From Lophium mytilinum (taxonomy: Eukaryota; Ascomycota; Dothideomycetes; Mytilinidiales; Mytilinidiaceae), in assembly GCA_010093605.1 (NCBI GenBank), contig MU004194.1, forward strand, positions 74,908 through 138,907: a stretch of DNA of 64,000 nucleotides. Direction: 5' to 3'. Both the position numbers and the translations under genes were made by a program. The notes beneath the pieces are model-generated. The model was not told the DNA's origin and made no database searches. It worked only from the letters and a program-made list of their open reading frames with translations. This document shows, piece by piece, positions 32,981 through 41,880 of the stretch (within the stretch, counting starts at the first letter, position 1; each line of letters begins with the position of its first letter).

Positions 32981-35530
32981 ATGTCTTCGCGACGTTCTAG
33001 TTCGCGCAATCCCAGTATAGTCCCCAGGCGAAATTCTTCGATCCGTCTTGATGAGTCCACAAATCCTATTCGATACCCTAGCTTCTCCGCAAATGCTGAC
33101 TGGACATTTGAGGCACCACCTGGACAACAGGACGTCGACTGGAGCAATGTGAATTTCGATGACCCGGCATTTTCTGGGTACAATGGAGTTGACCAGCAAC
33201 CCTCCACTGATTTGCTCTTAGACAGTCTCTCATACTTGGAACCTGAACAGCAGGTAAATGCGGCCAAGAGCCGCCGAGCTTCTGTCCAAATGATGAACAG
33301 GCCTCTGGCTGCAGTGCCTGGCCTGGAGATTCCACAGTCGTATGATCTGCCCACCAACTTTAGCGTCGACCCTTCGATTCTAAACTCAGACTACCAGAAT
33401 TCCACTTACGGCTTTCAGTCCGAAGCGAATGCACCCTACTTCACTGACGATTTCGGACTGCAACCGCAAGTTTATGACGGATTTGTGCCAGCTCCGCAGG
33501 ATATCGGTACGGCGGCAAATTTGTATGACAATGACCTGCGAGCCTCGCCGAGGACACGAAAACGTTCACGCGAAGATCCAGCATACCAAGAACGTCCAGA
33601 GAAACGTACTCGTGGAGAAGAACCGTACCGCAGACGCTCTCCGAAGTCTCGACGCAGCTCGGGCAATTCGAGCGAGTTGAGCGAGACAACATCTCTAAGA
33701 AAGAGCCGGAAGGCAACCACAAAGGTCACGAGAGCGGTCTACGAACCCGAGAAGCCAGAGACGGATAAGGACAAGCACTGGATCAGGATAAACCAGACTA
33801 CCGAAGGAAAAACCAGCCGGACGGGAAAGATCAATCATTACAAGGCTGAAGAGATGTATAACCACAACCTCACCCATACTATTGGCGACTGGCAGGGTAG
33901 CAAGACACTCTTCCAGTACGATAGGAACGGCGAGCTCCAACAGAGGACTTACAGTGCCAAAGAAATTCGCGAGTTCTTGTATGAGCACCCACGAACTAGA
34001 GATTGTAAGTTGAAGCTTTGGATTCAAAAGTCCCCTGCAGACAGCGCTCGACGTTACCCACAGGAACACTCCTCGAAATGCCGGTTCCGATGCTGTCCGA
34101 TCCAAGCTCACTTCAAGGGAACTATCCTCCACGGTCACTACCGTGTTGCCTTTGATGAGAAGTGGCACAAGCATCGCGAAAACGCCGACCCGTTCCACGT
34201 GGCTGCGTATGTCCATCTGTACTGCCTAGAGCGCTTCCTCGACTTCCCCGATATCTGCAACAAGCTTGAGATTGCGGTTGACGACCGACGACTGCGAAAT
34301 GAGCCAAAGGGGAAATTCCTTGCCAGCCTTGGAAACTCTATTGAGGGTGGCATCGCCCACAAGTTCATCGAGGACTGCAGGAATGGCCAGCTTGACCACG
34401 AGTATCCCGACTACCCCATCCACGGATACTACCGCCACGGGGAACCTAAACCACATGTGCATACCCTTACATATGCGTTGAACAAAGGTAAGACTGAAAC
34501 GCGACCGCCTGCGCAGATCCGGCAGTTCGAGGAGCGCGGCCTGTCCAGCTCTCACATCTTGGTCCACATGGGTGATCTGGAGAAGTTTGTCAAAGCAAGA
34601 CTGGACAAGAAGAAAGCAGCTAAGCGTAGGAAGCGTGGTGAGCCGAGCGAGGACGAGGCAAGTGATTCAGAACCCGAAGCCGTTCAACGAACTGCTCGTC
34701 CCCGCACAACAGCCACCCCGAAGGCTGAACAAGCTTCTACTCAACGTCCTTCCCGTTCTCATGCGTCTTCGGAGGCACGCCGACGCAGCCCCCGCAATAA
34801 GGAGCGCATCAGCTACGCAGACATGGACGCCGAGCACTCCGACGCCAGCGGCGGTGAAGACACGCTCTTCATCCCCGAAGCCGCCGAGCACGAGCGCCAG
34901 CTCCTCGACGACCGCCCCTACAACCACCCCCAAGCCTACTACCCCAACCCCCAAGACTACTTCTCCCATGCCGCCTCCCCCCAGAAGCAACTCCAACCCC
35001 GCCGCTCCTCCCTCGCCCAATACCCCCGCCCCGACCGCCTCCGCCGCGTCTCCTGGGCGCCAGACCCCAAGTACGACCATCCAGCGTACCAACCCGAGCA
35101 GCAAACGCCCTGGCCACAGCAGCACCCGCAACAGCAGCAGCACTACCTCCCCCCGCAACCTCCGCTCGAGCCCGACTACACCAACCTAACCACCCGCAAG
35201 CCCAGCGCCGGCTTCACGCAGCTCCTCGACTCCATCCAGTCATACGAGCTGGACCCGGCAGCCCAGTTCCTCGCCTTCGACGACAGCCTGCTCTTCGACG
35301 ACTTCACCGCCGGCGGCGTTTTCGCGCAGCCGACGTCGCCGGCGAGGCGAGGGTCGAGTCCGCTGCGGCGGCGGTCGGCGGAGTGGAAGGTGGTTAGCGG
35401 GGAGCGGAGGGGAAGTAAGGGGAGTCCGAGGGAGCAGCAGCGGCGGCATAGTATGCGGCTTAGGAGTCGGGGGAGTAGTTTGGGGAGTCTGTTTGGGGGG
35501 TCGCCGAGTCCGCCGGGGACGGGATCGTGA
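32981..35530 (+). CDS. Conserved fungal protein of unknown function, nuclear-type (849 aa)
   Basis: A single exon. I chose ATG 32981 (MSSRRSSSRNPS, ATCATGTC context); an in-frame ATG at 32798 would add 61 residues of less regular composition. Residues 1-240 are Ser/Asn-rich and disordered, then basic clusters (RTRKRSRED, KRTRGEEPYRRRSPKSRR) suggest nuclear import. The ordered core (about 270-570) includes CKLKLWIQKSPADSARRYP, KCRFRCCPI, GHYRVAFDEKWHKH and DPFHVAAYVHLYCLERFLDF. I recall this core from many Pezizomycotina proteins without a known role. The C-terminal 280 residues are acidic, then Gln/Pro-rich. From about 34700 onward third positions become very C-rich, unlike the first half. 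A transcriptional role would be inference. Confidence 0.75.
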   Translation: MSSRRSSSRNPSIVPRRNSSIRLDESTNPIRYPSFSANADWTFEAPPGQQDVDWSNVNFDDPAFSGYNGVDQQPSTDLLLDSLSYLEPEQQVNAAKSRRASVQMMNRPLAAVPGLEIPQSYDLPTNFSVDPSILNSDYQNSTYGFQSEANAPYFTDDFGLQPQVYDGFVPAPQDIGTAANLYDNDLRASPRTRKRSREDPAYQERPEKRTRGEEPYRRRSPKSRRSSGNSSELSETTSLRKSRKATTKVTRAVYEPEKPETDKDKHWIRINQTTEGKTSRTGKINHYKAEEMYNHNLTHTIGDWQGSKTLFQYDRNGELQQRTYSAKEIREFLYEHPRTRDCKLKLWIQKSPADSARRYPQEHSSKCRFRCCPIQAHFKGTILHGHYRVAFDEKWHKHRENADPFHVAAYVHLYCLERFLDFPDICNKLEIAVDDRRLRNEPKGKFLASLGNSIEGGIAHKFIEDCRNGQLDHEYPDYPIHGYYRHGEPKPHVHTLTYALNKGKTETRPPAQIRQFEERGLSSSHILVHMGDLEKFVKARLDKKKAAKRRKRGEPSEDEASDSEPEAVQRTARPRTTATPKAEQASTQRPSRSHASSEARRRSPRNKERISYADMDAEHSDASGGEDTLFIPEAAEHERQLLDDRPYNHPQAYYPNPQDYFSHAASPQKQLQPRRSSLAQYPRPDRLRRVSWAPDPKYDHPAYQPEQQTPWPQQHPQQQQHYLPPQPPLEPDYTNLTTRKPSAGFTQLLDSIQSYELDPAAQFLAFDDSLLFDDFTAGGVFAQPTSPARRGSSPLRRRSAEWKVVSGERRGSKGSPREQQRRHSMRLRSRGSSLGSLFGGSPSPPGTGS

Positions 35531-36432
35531 GGGGTTGAGTTGATTGGTTTTGGGTCTTGGGAGAGGCGCTGGATTGGTTCTTTTTTCTTTCTTTCTTGTT
35601 GTAAAGGTTTTCTTTTGTTGTTGCAAGCATAGCATTGGCAAGCGCTGCGGGCGGCGTTTGAGATGAAAAGCAGGGTTTGTGTAGGTAGCAGTTTAGTTTG
35701 AGATGGAATCCGATCATGGACTTGTAGATTAGAGAGAGCACGTTGATCGTGCCCTTGAGTATATAAAATGAACATTACAAACGCCTGGTGCTGATTTCAA
35801 TGACTGTGTCGGGCTTATTATCGGCCCGGCTGACTAATGCTGGAAAGGGCTACATTGCCACTGCATCTTTATATAGACTAATTACTCAATACACACGACA
35901 GTTTGCTCCACCTATATTTCGCTGCTATTCCGTTTACGTATATACTGCCGCTCAACTGTTCAGTAGTTCTCTTTTAATCTAGAAGGGCCGGGTTTCTTCG
36001 TAGCTTTATCTTCCGTGGTTTGAAACGACATCTTTTATGTTCGATTGAAGTACTGATGCCCAATTGACCTATTTGTGCGCAATTGAACTGCAAAAGGGCA
36101 TGCGGCATGTTACGAGAGGGTCACGTGAAAGCTTATATAAGCCATGTCCCAAGTCTGAAGGGTTAGAACCTCACTACAGTGAAGATATCGTGAAGATGTT
36201 TGATTTATGGAATTGTCTCATTGCTATGAGTGGTATCGATGTTCTACACCCCACAGAAGACGCCCAAAATCCTATAGCTCAAAAATAAAGAATGGTGATA
36301 TCCGTCGTCTATCCGCTAAATGTCCTGATAAGATGTTCCCTTAGTAGATTTTCTGCCAATAGAAATGCCCCAAATATTGCTAAGATGCAAATAAGACCGC
36401 TCCAATAAGTACTCAACACATGGCTCGTAGTT
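35531..36432. other. Convergent 3' region
   Basis: About 900 bp between two convergent genes. AT content is raised (35830-36060). No gene or repeat recognised. Confidence 0.4.
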
Positions 36433-37449
36433 TCATGGCACCTGGATGGGCTCCACGGCACTCAACTCCAAGCTGATTTCTACCCCCCGCACTCGTTTGA
36501 ATCGTGTTCTCGCGTCGCCCTGCTTATCGAGTATCAAGTCGTCCGGATATGAACGTGCCAGCGTCCGCACATCCTGTCGCAGAAGCCGCTGGATAGCAAC
36601 GATTTTCACTTCTGCATCGTGCGTTTTGCCCTGCAGCGACAGCACCAAGTTCTCGAGCCCCTGGTCCCGGTCCCAGCGATAGAAGCGGTCAATGAGATGC
36701 GCAGCACCAGCATTGTGGACCACGGCAGGCGGATTTGCGCCGCCTGGTGGACCGGGAGGAGGTGGCGGGACCGGGATCTGATTCCCAGGCTGATTACCCG
36801 GCTGATTACCAGGCTGGTTCTGGTGTTGATGCTGAGGTGGAAACGGATTTTGCCAATTCGGCTGCTGCGCCGCCCACTGAATTGCTGGGAACATCATTGC
36901 AGGAGAACCCCACGACCCGCAGCGCAGGAAGATCCACAGGCTCTTCAGCCTGGGCAGGTCGGCGTGCAAGCTCCGCGTCTCGCTCGAGCTGCTCAGGTAC
37001 GAGATCCAGAGACGCAGGTCCTTCTCGCGGATGCGGAAGCACACGCTGGTGATGTGCTCGCTGCAGGGCGACGCGACGACGCGGAACATATTGCAGTCGG
37101 AGGGATGGGTGAAGAGGAACTTGTTGGAGCTGTAGAGAACCGGGGCGGCCTCGGCGTACACTTGACGCGAGGTGAGGAGCAGGTTGGGCTCAATGTTGTG
37201 GTCCGTCGTGGGATTTGGGTACCAGAATGGGGACGCGGAGGTCAGAGCGAAGGTGTATATGCGGTCGCGGAGCTCGCGAGGGAGGGCTAGCAGCTGCGAT
37301 GGCATTGTGGGCGGAGCGGCCCGTGGAGTGGGTGTAGGGAGGGGAGGATGGGATTCCCGCGGCGAGTAGGAGGAGGTGTCGGGGGAATCCGTCATGACAG
37401 TGTCTTCGGAGGACGACTGGAGCGGGGTGGAGGGGTCGGACGATGGCAT
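36433..37449 (-). CDS. DUF7730/F-box-like fungal protein (338 aa)
   Basis: A single exon encodes 338 aa. After a Ser/Pro-rich N-terminus (1-48) comes SQLLALPRELRDRIYTFAL (51-69), the F-box-like entry motif seen in many fungal proteins now grouped as DUF7730. NLLLTSRQVYAEAAPVLYSSNKFLF follows in two parts, as is usual for this group. A Gln/Asn/Pro-rich linker (about 210-245) contains three NQPG repeats. The start at 37449 is preferred over a frame that runs back to 37794, because that extension is Cys/Arg-rich noise. The family may act as substrate adaptors, but its function is unproven. Confidence 0.7.
   Translation of the reverse strand: MPSSDPSTPLQSSSEDTVMTDSPDTSSYSPRESHPPLPTPTPRAAPPTMPSQLLALPRELRDRIYTFALTSASPFWYPNPTTDHNIEPNLLLTSRQVYAEAAPVLYSSNKFLFTHPSDCNMFRVVASPCSEHITSVCFRIREKDLRLWISYLSSSSETRSLHADLPRLKSLWIFLRCGSWGSPAMMFPAIQWAAQQPNWQNPFPPQHQHQNQPGNQPGNQPGNQIPVPPPPPGPPGGANPPAVVHNAGAAHLIDRFYRWDRDQGLENLVLSLQGKTHDAEVKIVAIQRLLRQDVRTLARSYPDDLILDKQGDARTRFKRVRGVEISLELSAVEPIQVP
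36785..36825. repeat. 12-bp tandem repeat inside the F-box-like gene
   Basis: Units of CTGATTACCCGG recur about three times with small changes and encode NQPG on the minus strand. Length changes would be in frame. Confidence 0.65.
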
Positions 37450-38199
37450 CGTGGGTGGATGTGGCGGCGGAGGCTGAAGGGTGCGGAAGAAGGGGCACCA
37501 GACACAGCAACTTATAAACGAGTGAATGTATATGTCAGCTTCCCAGCGGCGTGGTCGACGCTGTTTGTGCTGGAGTCGTCCCACTTGTGTTTGCATCACC
37601 GAGACGGCCCGCTGCTTGGCAGAGTCTACATCCGGCCTAGGCGCAGAAGATCCATCTTGATGTCCAGATGGCGACCCGAGCCTCACCATTTCTCCAGCCG
37701 TCACCATCCAACAGCAACGCATGCTGCTTCCTCCCGTCCATGTGTGCAATTCGATCACAATGCTTCTAGTTCTATCCCCTCTGAGAGCTTTCACCGAGTC
37801 TGAGGAGCTCCTTGTTCTATTACGCCTTGTTCCTCTGCCACAGTCTCGGACACTGTCTTAACAGCCTGTATTCAGCTACAGTCGGGTACGCAGCTGGATC
37901 TTTATCTTTTACATCCACTTCATGTGCATATGGTCTATCGCATTGCGCTGGTACCTCTCCATACCATAGCTGGACCTTCCGCAAAGTCATGTCCAAATTG
38001 CAGGTCGCAAGAAGAAAACTACGGAGCAAGGGCACTTTCCAATTTTGCCAAGCGGATGTTACCAAGCTTATCGCTCATAGGCGGTATCGAGGAACTCGTT
38101 CTTTGTTCCAGTCAAATGTATACAATGCATAGCACGCTGCCTAACTATTCGTCGAAGTGTGATGGTCAACAATACCATTGTCCTTCTCGTCTTTGGCTT
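37450..38199. other. Divergent intergenic region
   Basis: About 750 bp between the F-box-like gene (minus) and the triplicated-module gene (plus), up to the hairpin. No gene; short open frames only. Confidence 0.4.
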
Positions 38200-38258
38200 T
38201 ATCTGCCCCACGGGCCAATGAGAAAGCGTTCGAACCTCATTGGTTCGTGGGGCAGATA
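38200..38258. promoter_or_regulatory. 23-bp inverted repeat with opposed CCAAT boxes
   Basis: Arms 38200-38222 and 38236-38258 are complementary at 21 of 23 positions, around a 13-nt spacer that itself contains the palindrome GTTCGAAC. The left arm holds CCAAT (38215-38219) and the right arm holds ATTGG (38239-38243), so two CCAAT boxes face each other. The element ends 9 bp before a TATA box and 134 bp before the ATG at 38392. CCAAT is the known site of the fungal HAP complex; use here is inferred. Confidence 0.7.
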
Positions 38259-38266
38259 CACTATTG

Positions 38267-38274
38267 TATATAAA
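38267..38274 (+). promoter_or_regulatory. TATA box (TATATAAA) of the triplicated-module gene
   Basis: TATATAAA lies 118 bp before the ATG at 38392 and is followed by a CA-rich leader. Confidence 0.6.
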
Positions 38275-38391
38275 ATAAGCACGCCGTCCCCATTCTGACA
38301 TCAACTCATACCACCATCACAATCATCGCAGCCATCACAAGATACAACCCCGACTGTCCAATAAATCAAAAAACTCAGAAGATCTACAACG

Positions 38392-40551
38392 ATGGCTTAT
38401 AGACCAAGGAAACCTTCTACCCTCCATGTGGTTACCGGAGTAAACGACACTGAACAGAGAGATATCGAAATGGAAGGTTTGATGATCAGAGACTTCGATA
38501 TGGGTGTTGTCCCGAATGGAGCTAGATCTCCTACTTGGGACGAGATAAATCTCGTCATGAGTACGGCCATGCCTGATTTCTCCAAGATCCACAGGACCTC
38601 CCTTTTTGACTTGGATTACACTAGCATTGCCAGTTCGACACCCAGCGCCGACGAGCTTGACCCCATCACAGAAATGGAAGAGGATGCCCCTATAGAAATG
38701 GAAGTGGATCCCGCTACAGAAACGGCGATTGCCCACATTACGGAGTTGGAAGAGAACCCTATCACAGTAACAGCAGAGCGGGATCTGGAAGCGGTGCTAG
38801 AAGACATCTTGCATCCTCCAGTCAACGCGTTCTTCTCACAGCGAAGACAACAGATCCACAAAATGCTCAACAGTGGGGGTACATGCGACTTAACAAGAGT
38901 TTGGTTCGGAAAGAACCATCGCGGGCACTTTACAGCACAGGGAATCTTACGCACCAAGTCGGTTCTTCGGGACTTGCAAATAAGTGAAAAGGTGATTCCC
39001 GGACCATACTGGAATTGGCTTCTGCACCGAGATGCCGACCCGCCTCAGTTACAGATACCTGGTTCTGTTCGCAGGAACGCCCGGTTCAAGTTTATTGGAA
39101 ACATCGAAAAATGCCGTACCACTATAAAGAGCAGTTCGAGCCAGGCAAACACTATATTCAAACTGGGCTCAGATTCATACACTACTCAGTTCATCACCGA
39201 CGATGAGATTGTTTTACCCAGTCCGGTCGCGTCTCCATTCACTCCTCCTCCTAATTTGATTAACATAGCTGCTCCACTACGGACCCCAGGGATATCTTCT
39301 AAATTCGGCTTGATCTTGTCGCTTGAGGATAATCCAGACCCTCCAAACATCATATATGTGCTTCGGGAGCCCCCTCTCGGCGCCTTCATAGTTGCGCCAG
39401 GTGATAAGTTATCTGGCGAAATGTCACGAGAGTGGTTGCTCGAACAGTCTCCTACCCATTTCGAAAGGGAACAGAACGGAAACATCGTCATGAAAAAAGG
39501 AGGCGAGCTACATCGCTGGGCTCTCCAAGGCTTCGAGAAGTTGCAGATTGATGAAGATTATTGGCACTGGTTAGTGGACGGTCCTACGGTCGCTAGGCCG
39601 CACGTACCCATACTTCACGAATCTTCCCTCCGCCAATGTCTAATGACCACCACTCCATCAGCCGCATTCCAAGAAAGCCGACCCACCGTTCAATTTGAGC
39701 CAGATGTGAGTCCCTTGAAGGTTCACAAAACCCCCATGTTTCGGATGGGGCCGCCGCTAGAGGTTCGTGAGCTCATAGATTACCTCAATTATCCCCGGGA
39801 TGCAAGGGGCAAGAAAGCTTTCCTTGCATCTGGCAAGCTGAATCGGGAATGGATTGTGTTTCTTTTCCCCAAGTACTTCAGCAAGGGTACCAATTACGGC
39901 GTGAAAGGCACGGTCGCGCTTCAACACTTCTCTGGATGGGACCTGGATATGGACTATGCTTACTATAGCTGGCTCGGTAACACAGCACTGGATTATCAAC
40001 CTTACTTCCCTGGAACCACATCCAAGTTTCCTACGAAGCAGTATTTTGAGGAAAAAGTGGAGCAAAAGCGTAAAGCACTGGACAAAATGCTGGAGGAAGT
40101 CAAGCAGGAACTGACCAGCCAACCTCAACCCGCAACGGAGGATGTTGAGATGGAAGACGCTACGCCGCCTCTGTCCGCCAGTGCGCCGCCCGCAAATGAG
40201 GATGTTGAGATGACAGATGCGCAGCTGGCCGGCCTAGCCGGGCCAACACGCAGCAAACTGTACAACAAGGTCTACCACACTGTCGGTAAATCTTTACGGC
40301 TTTGGGTTGCAGACATGAACGCCATGTATAGTGATAAGATCAACCTGGATCCGAAGGAAAAAGGTTGGTTAACGAAGGAACTTTTCCGACTAATCTGCGG
40401 GAGACTGAAGGAACTTCGCAATATGGATGACGCTACTATTAGAGAGGTCACCAAGCGGGTTCGTGGTGAGGTCGAGACCCATGGCTGGATTGAGCTAGCA
40501 GAGCATTGCCGTCGTCGCGATGGGCCTATTCAATTCTCGATAAGGTGGTGA
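38392..40551 (+). CDS. Hypothetical protein with a triplicated W-rich module (719 aa)
   Basis: A single exon encodes 719 aa. The N-terminal 140 residues are acidic, with runs such as ITEMEEDAPIEMEVD. Three diverged copies of one module follow: about 161-213, 336-398 and 478-532. Each starts with a G-K-L-x-R-[VE]-W-like entry (GGTCDLTRVW; GEMSREW; GKLNREW), contains a F-x3-G basic stretch, and ends in a Trp box (GPYWNWLLHRD; DEDYWHWLVDGP; DYAYYSWLGNTA). A coiled coil (KQYFEEKVEQKRKALDKMLEEV, split) and paired NEDVEMTDA-like acidic motifs precede a C-terminal helical domain. I do not recognise the family. The promoter has a hairpin with CCAAT boxes and a TATA box. The stop codon overlaps a perfect splice-donor word (GGTGAGT), so a further exon is possible. 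Confidence 0.7.
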   Translation: MAYRPRKPSTLHVVTGVNDTEQRDIEMEGLMIRDFDMGVVPNGARSPTWDEINLVMSTAMPDFSKIHRTSLFDLDYTSIASSTPSADELDPITEMEEDAPIEMEVDPATETAIAHITELEENPITVTAERDLEAVLEDILHPPVNAFFSQRRQQIHKMLNSGGTCDLTRVWFGKNHRGHFTAQGILRTKSVLRDLQISEKVIPGPYWNWLLHRDADPPQLQIPGSVRRNARFKFIGNIEKCRTTIKSSSSQANTIFKLGSDSYTTQFITDDEIVLPSPVASPFTPPPNLINIAAPLRTPGISSKFGLILSLEDNPDPPNIIYVLREPPLGAFIVAPGDKLSGEMSREWLLEQSPTHFEREQNGNIVMKKGGELHRWALQGFEKLQIDEDYWHWLVDGPTVARPHVPILHESSLRQCLMTTTPSAAFQESRPTVQFEPDVSPLKVHKTPMFRMGPPLEVRELIDYLNYPRDARGKKAFLASGKLNREWIVFLFPKYFSKGTNYGVKGTVALQHFSGWDLDMDYAYYSWLGNTALDYQPYFPGTTSKFPTKQYFEEKVEQKRKALDKMLEEVKQELTSQPQPATEDVEMEDATPPLSASAPPANEDVEMTDAQLAGLAGPTRSKLYNKVYHTVGKSLRLWVADMNAMYSDKINLDPKEKGWLTKELFRLICGRLKELRNMDDATIREVTKRVRGEVETHGWIELAEHCRRRDGPIQFSIRW

Positions 40552-40779
40552 GTACTAAGACCGGCAGCCCTCATTCAGGTACGTTAGGAACCCGCAAGAG
40601 AGAAGGCAAAGTAAGGAACCGAGGCTCCATCAAGTTCCCTCAGCCTACAGCGGTAAGTTCAAAAGCTCGTCAGTAGACATGCCTTGGTAAGATTCCCCCT
40701 CATTCTTGACCTGGATCGCATTCAAACATCCAAGCCATGGTCATCATGAAATGTAGGATCCTCCCAGACCTCCATCCTG
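40552..40779. other. 3' flank of the triplicated-module gene
   Basis: Short non-coding stretch before the 27-bp repeat; no feature seen. Confidence 0.3.
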
Positions 40780-40863
40780 ATAGGTAAGTTCTTTCCTTGT
40801 ATTGTCATAGGTAAGTCTTCCTCCTCTATTGTCATAGGTAACTCCTTTTCCTTTGTATCATAG
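40780..40863. repeat. 27-bp tandem repeat (three units)
   Basis: The word ATAGGTAA starts units at 40780, 40807 and 40834, and the partial word ATAG recurs at 40860, giving steps of 27, 27 and 26 bp. On the minus strand the units are in frame in a 64-codon open frame (40722-40916) and encode nine-residue repeats with the core LPMTI/LPIRM. Whether this frame is a real gene is unclear. Confidence 0.7.
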
Positions 40864-41282
40864 CCCTTTTTCCAATTTATCCATTTTTCCCAAAGCCTGA
40901 GCATCATTTCCTCCACCTCAACAGTCCTTTACTTGCTCAGCTTATGTGATGTCCATGCCATGAAGAAAGAGTCAAAACAGCACTGTTCTACAGCTACTTC
41001 TTCTCCTATTAACAATATCGAAGTAAGGCGTACCGCGGCGTAGTATATGCTGTCGATCGCTTCGCTGGCGCCATCATCCTTGGCATTAGCGATTCCCCTA
41101 CTTACCTACTCATAACTGTAAAGCTGCCGTTGCGTTTCAGAGTGCGATAAGGAAAGCTCACGGCGGAAGGATACAGTTTGAGGCATTTAGAGCCACATAG
41201 ACTTACGAATCCATATGTTGCGAGATTTTCGCCATCTATATGCGGGGCGATAGAGGGCTGGCAGTGGTGGGCAACCAGTGAA

Positions 41283-41880
41283 AGGCATTCACTCGCCAAG
41301 GGCCGCCTCCCAGCCCGTGCCAAACCGCTGCTCCACCCCCAAGATGGCCTGACAGGCGCTAGAAGGCCGCTACTGCATGGAAGCATTCTGCCGCAGACAG
41401 AAGCAGGGGCTGGCGGCGTGATCGGGCGTTCCGCAGGTGACGAAGGATGGATGGATTTGATGTTGTTGTGGTTGGCGCTAGGGAAAATCGGTAAGTGCTC
41501 GGCACCCGGGTAAGGCATTCACCTGTAAAAGCCCCAGCCGTCCAATCCGCTGCTCCACCCCCAAGACAGCCTGACAGGCGCTAGAAGCCCGCTACTGCAT
41601 GGAAGGAAAGTGACAAGAGACGGACGGTGTTGGTGTTTCGGTTGGCGGTAGGGGAGATCAGTGAGCGGTAGGCACCCAGTAACCCGGTGAACGTACAGTA
41701 TTCACTCGCCAAGGTTCCCACAGCCAGGGCCAATCGGCGGCTCCACCCAACCCCAATCGGCGGCTCCACTCACTCCTAATCAGCGGCTCCACCCCCAAAA
41801 GATGGCTGACGGCCCAGTCTGCGCCAGAAGGCCACTACTGCATGGAAGCATTCTAGCCGGAAGCAGGGACCTCGATGCGC
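41283..41880. repeat. Three-copy tandem repeat, period about 230 bp
   Basis: Copies begin near 41283, 41513 and 41697. Shared words include GGCATTCACTCGCCAAGG, GCTCCACCCCCAAGA, GACAGGCGCTAGAAG and CTACTGCATGGAAG; the last starts at about 41370, 41592 and 41834. Copies 1 and 2 also share GGTTGGCG-TAGGG and GGCACCC near their ends. The copies are GC-rich and differ by substitutions and indels. No coding frame is shared, and the family is unknown. Confidence 0.75.
41732..41800. repeat. 23-bp sub-repeat nested in the third 230-bp copy
   Basis: CAATCGGCGGCTCCAC recurs at 41732 and 41755 and, with two changes, at 41778. Steps are exactly 23 bp. The unit is an internal piece of the larger repeat (CCGCTGCTCCACCCCC region) that has amplified locally. 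Confidence 0.8.

Noticed and set aside
34572-35189. 205-codon Thr/Pro-rich plus-strand frame inside the 849-aa gene
   Set aside because: It is an alternative frame of a strongly C-biased coding region.
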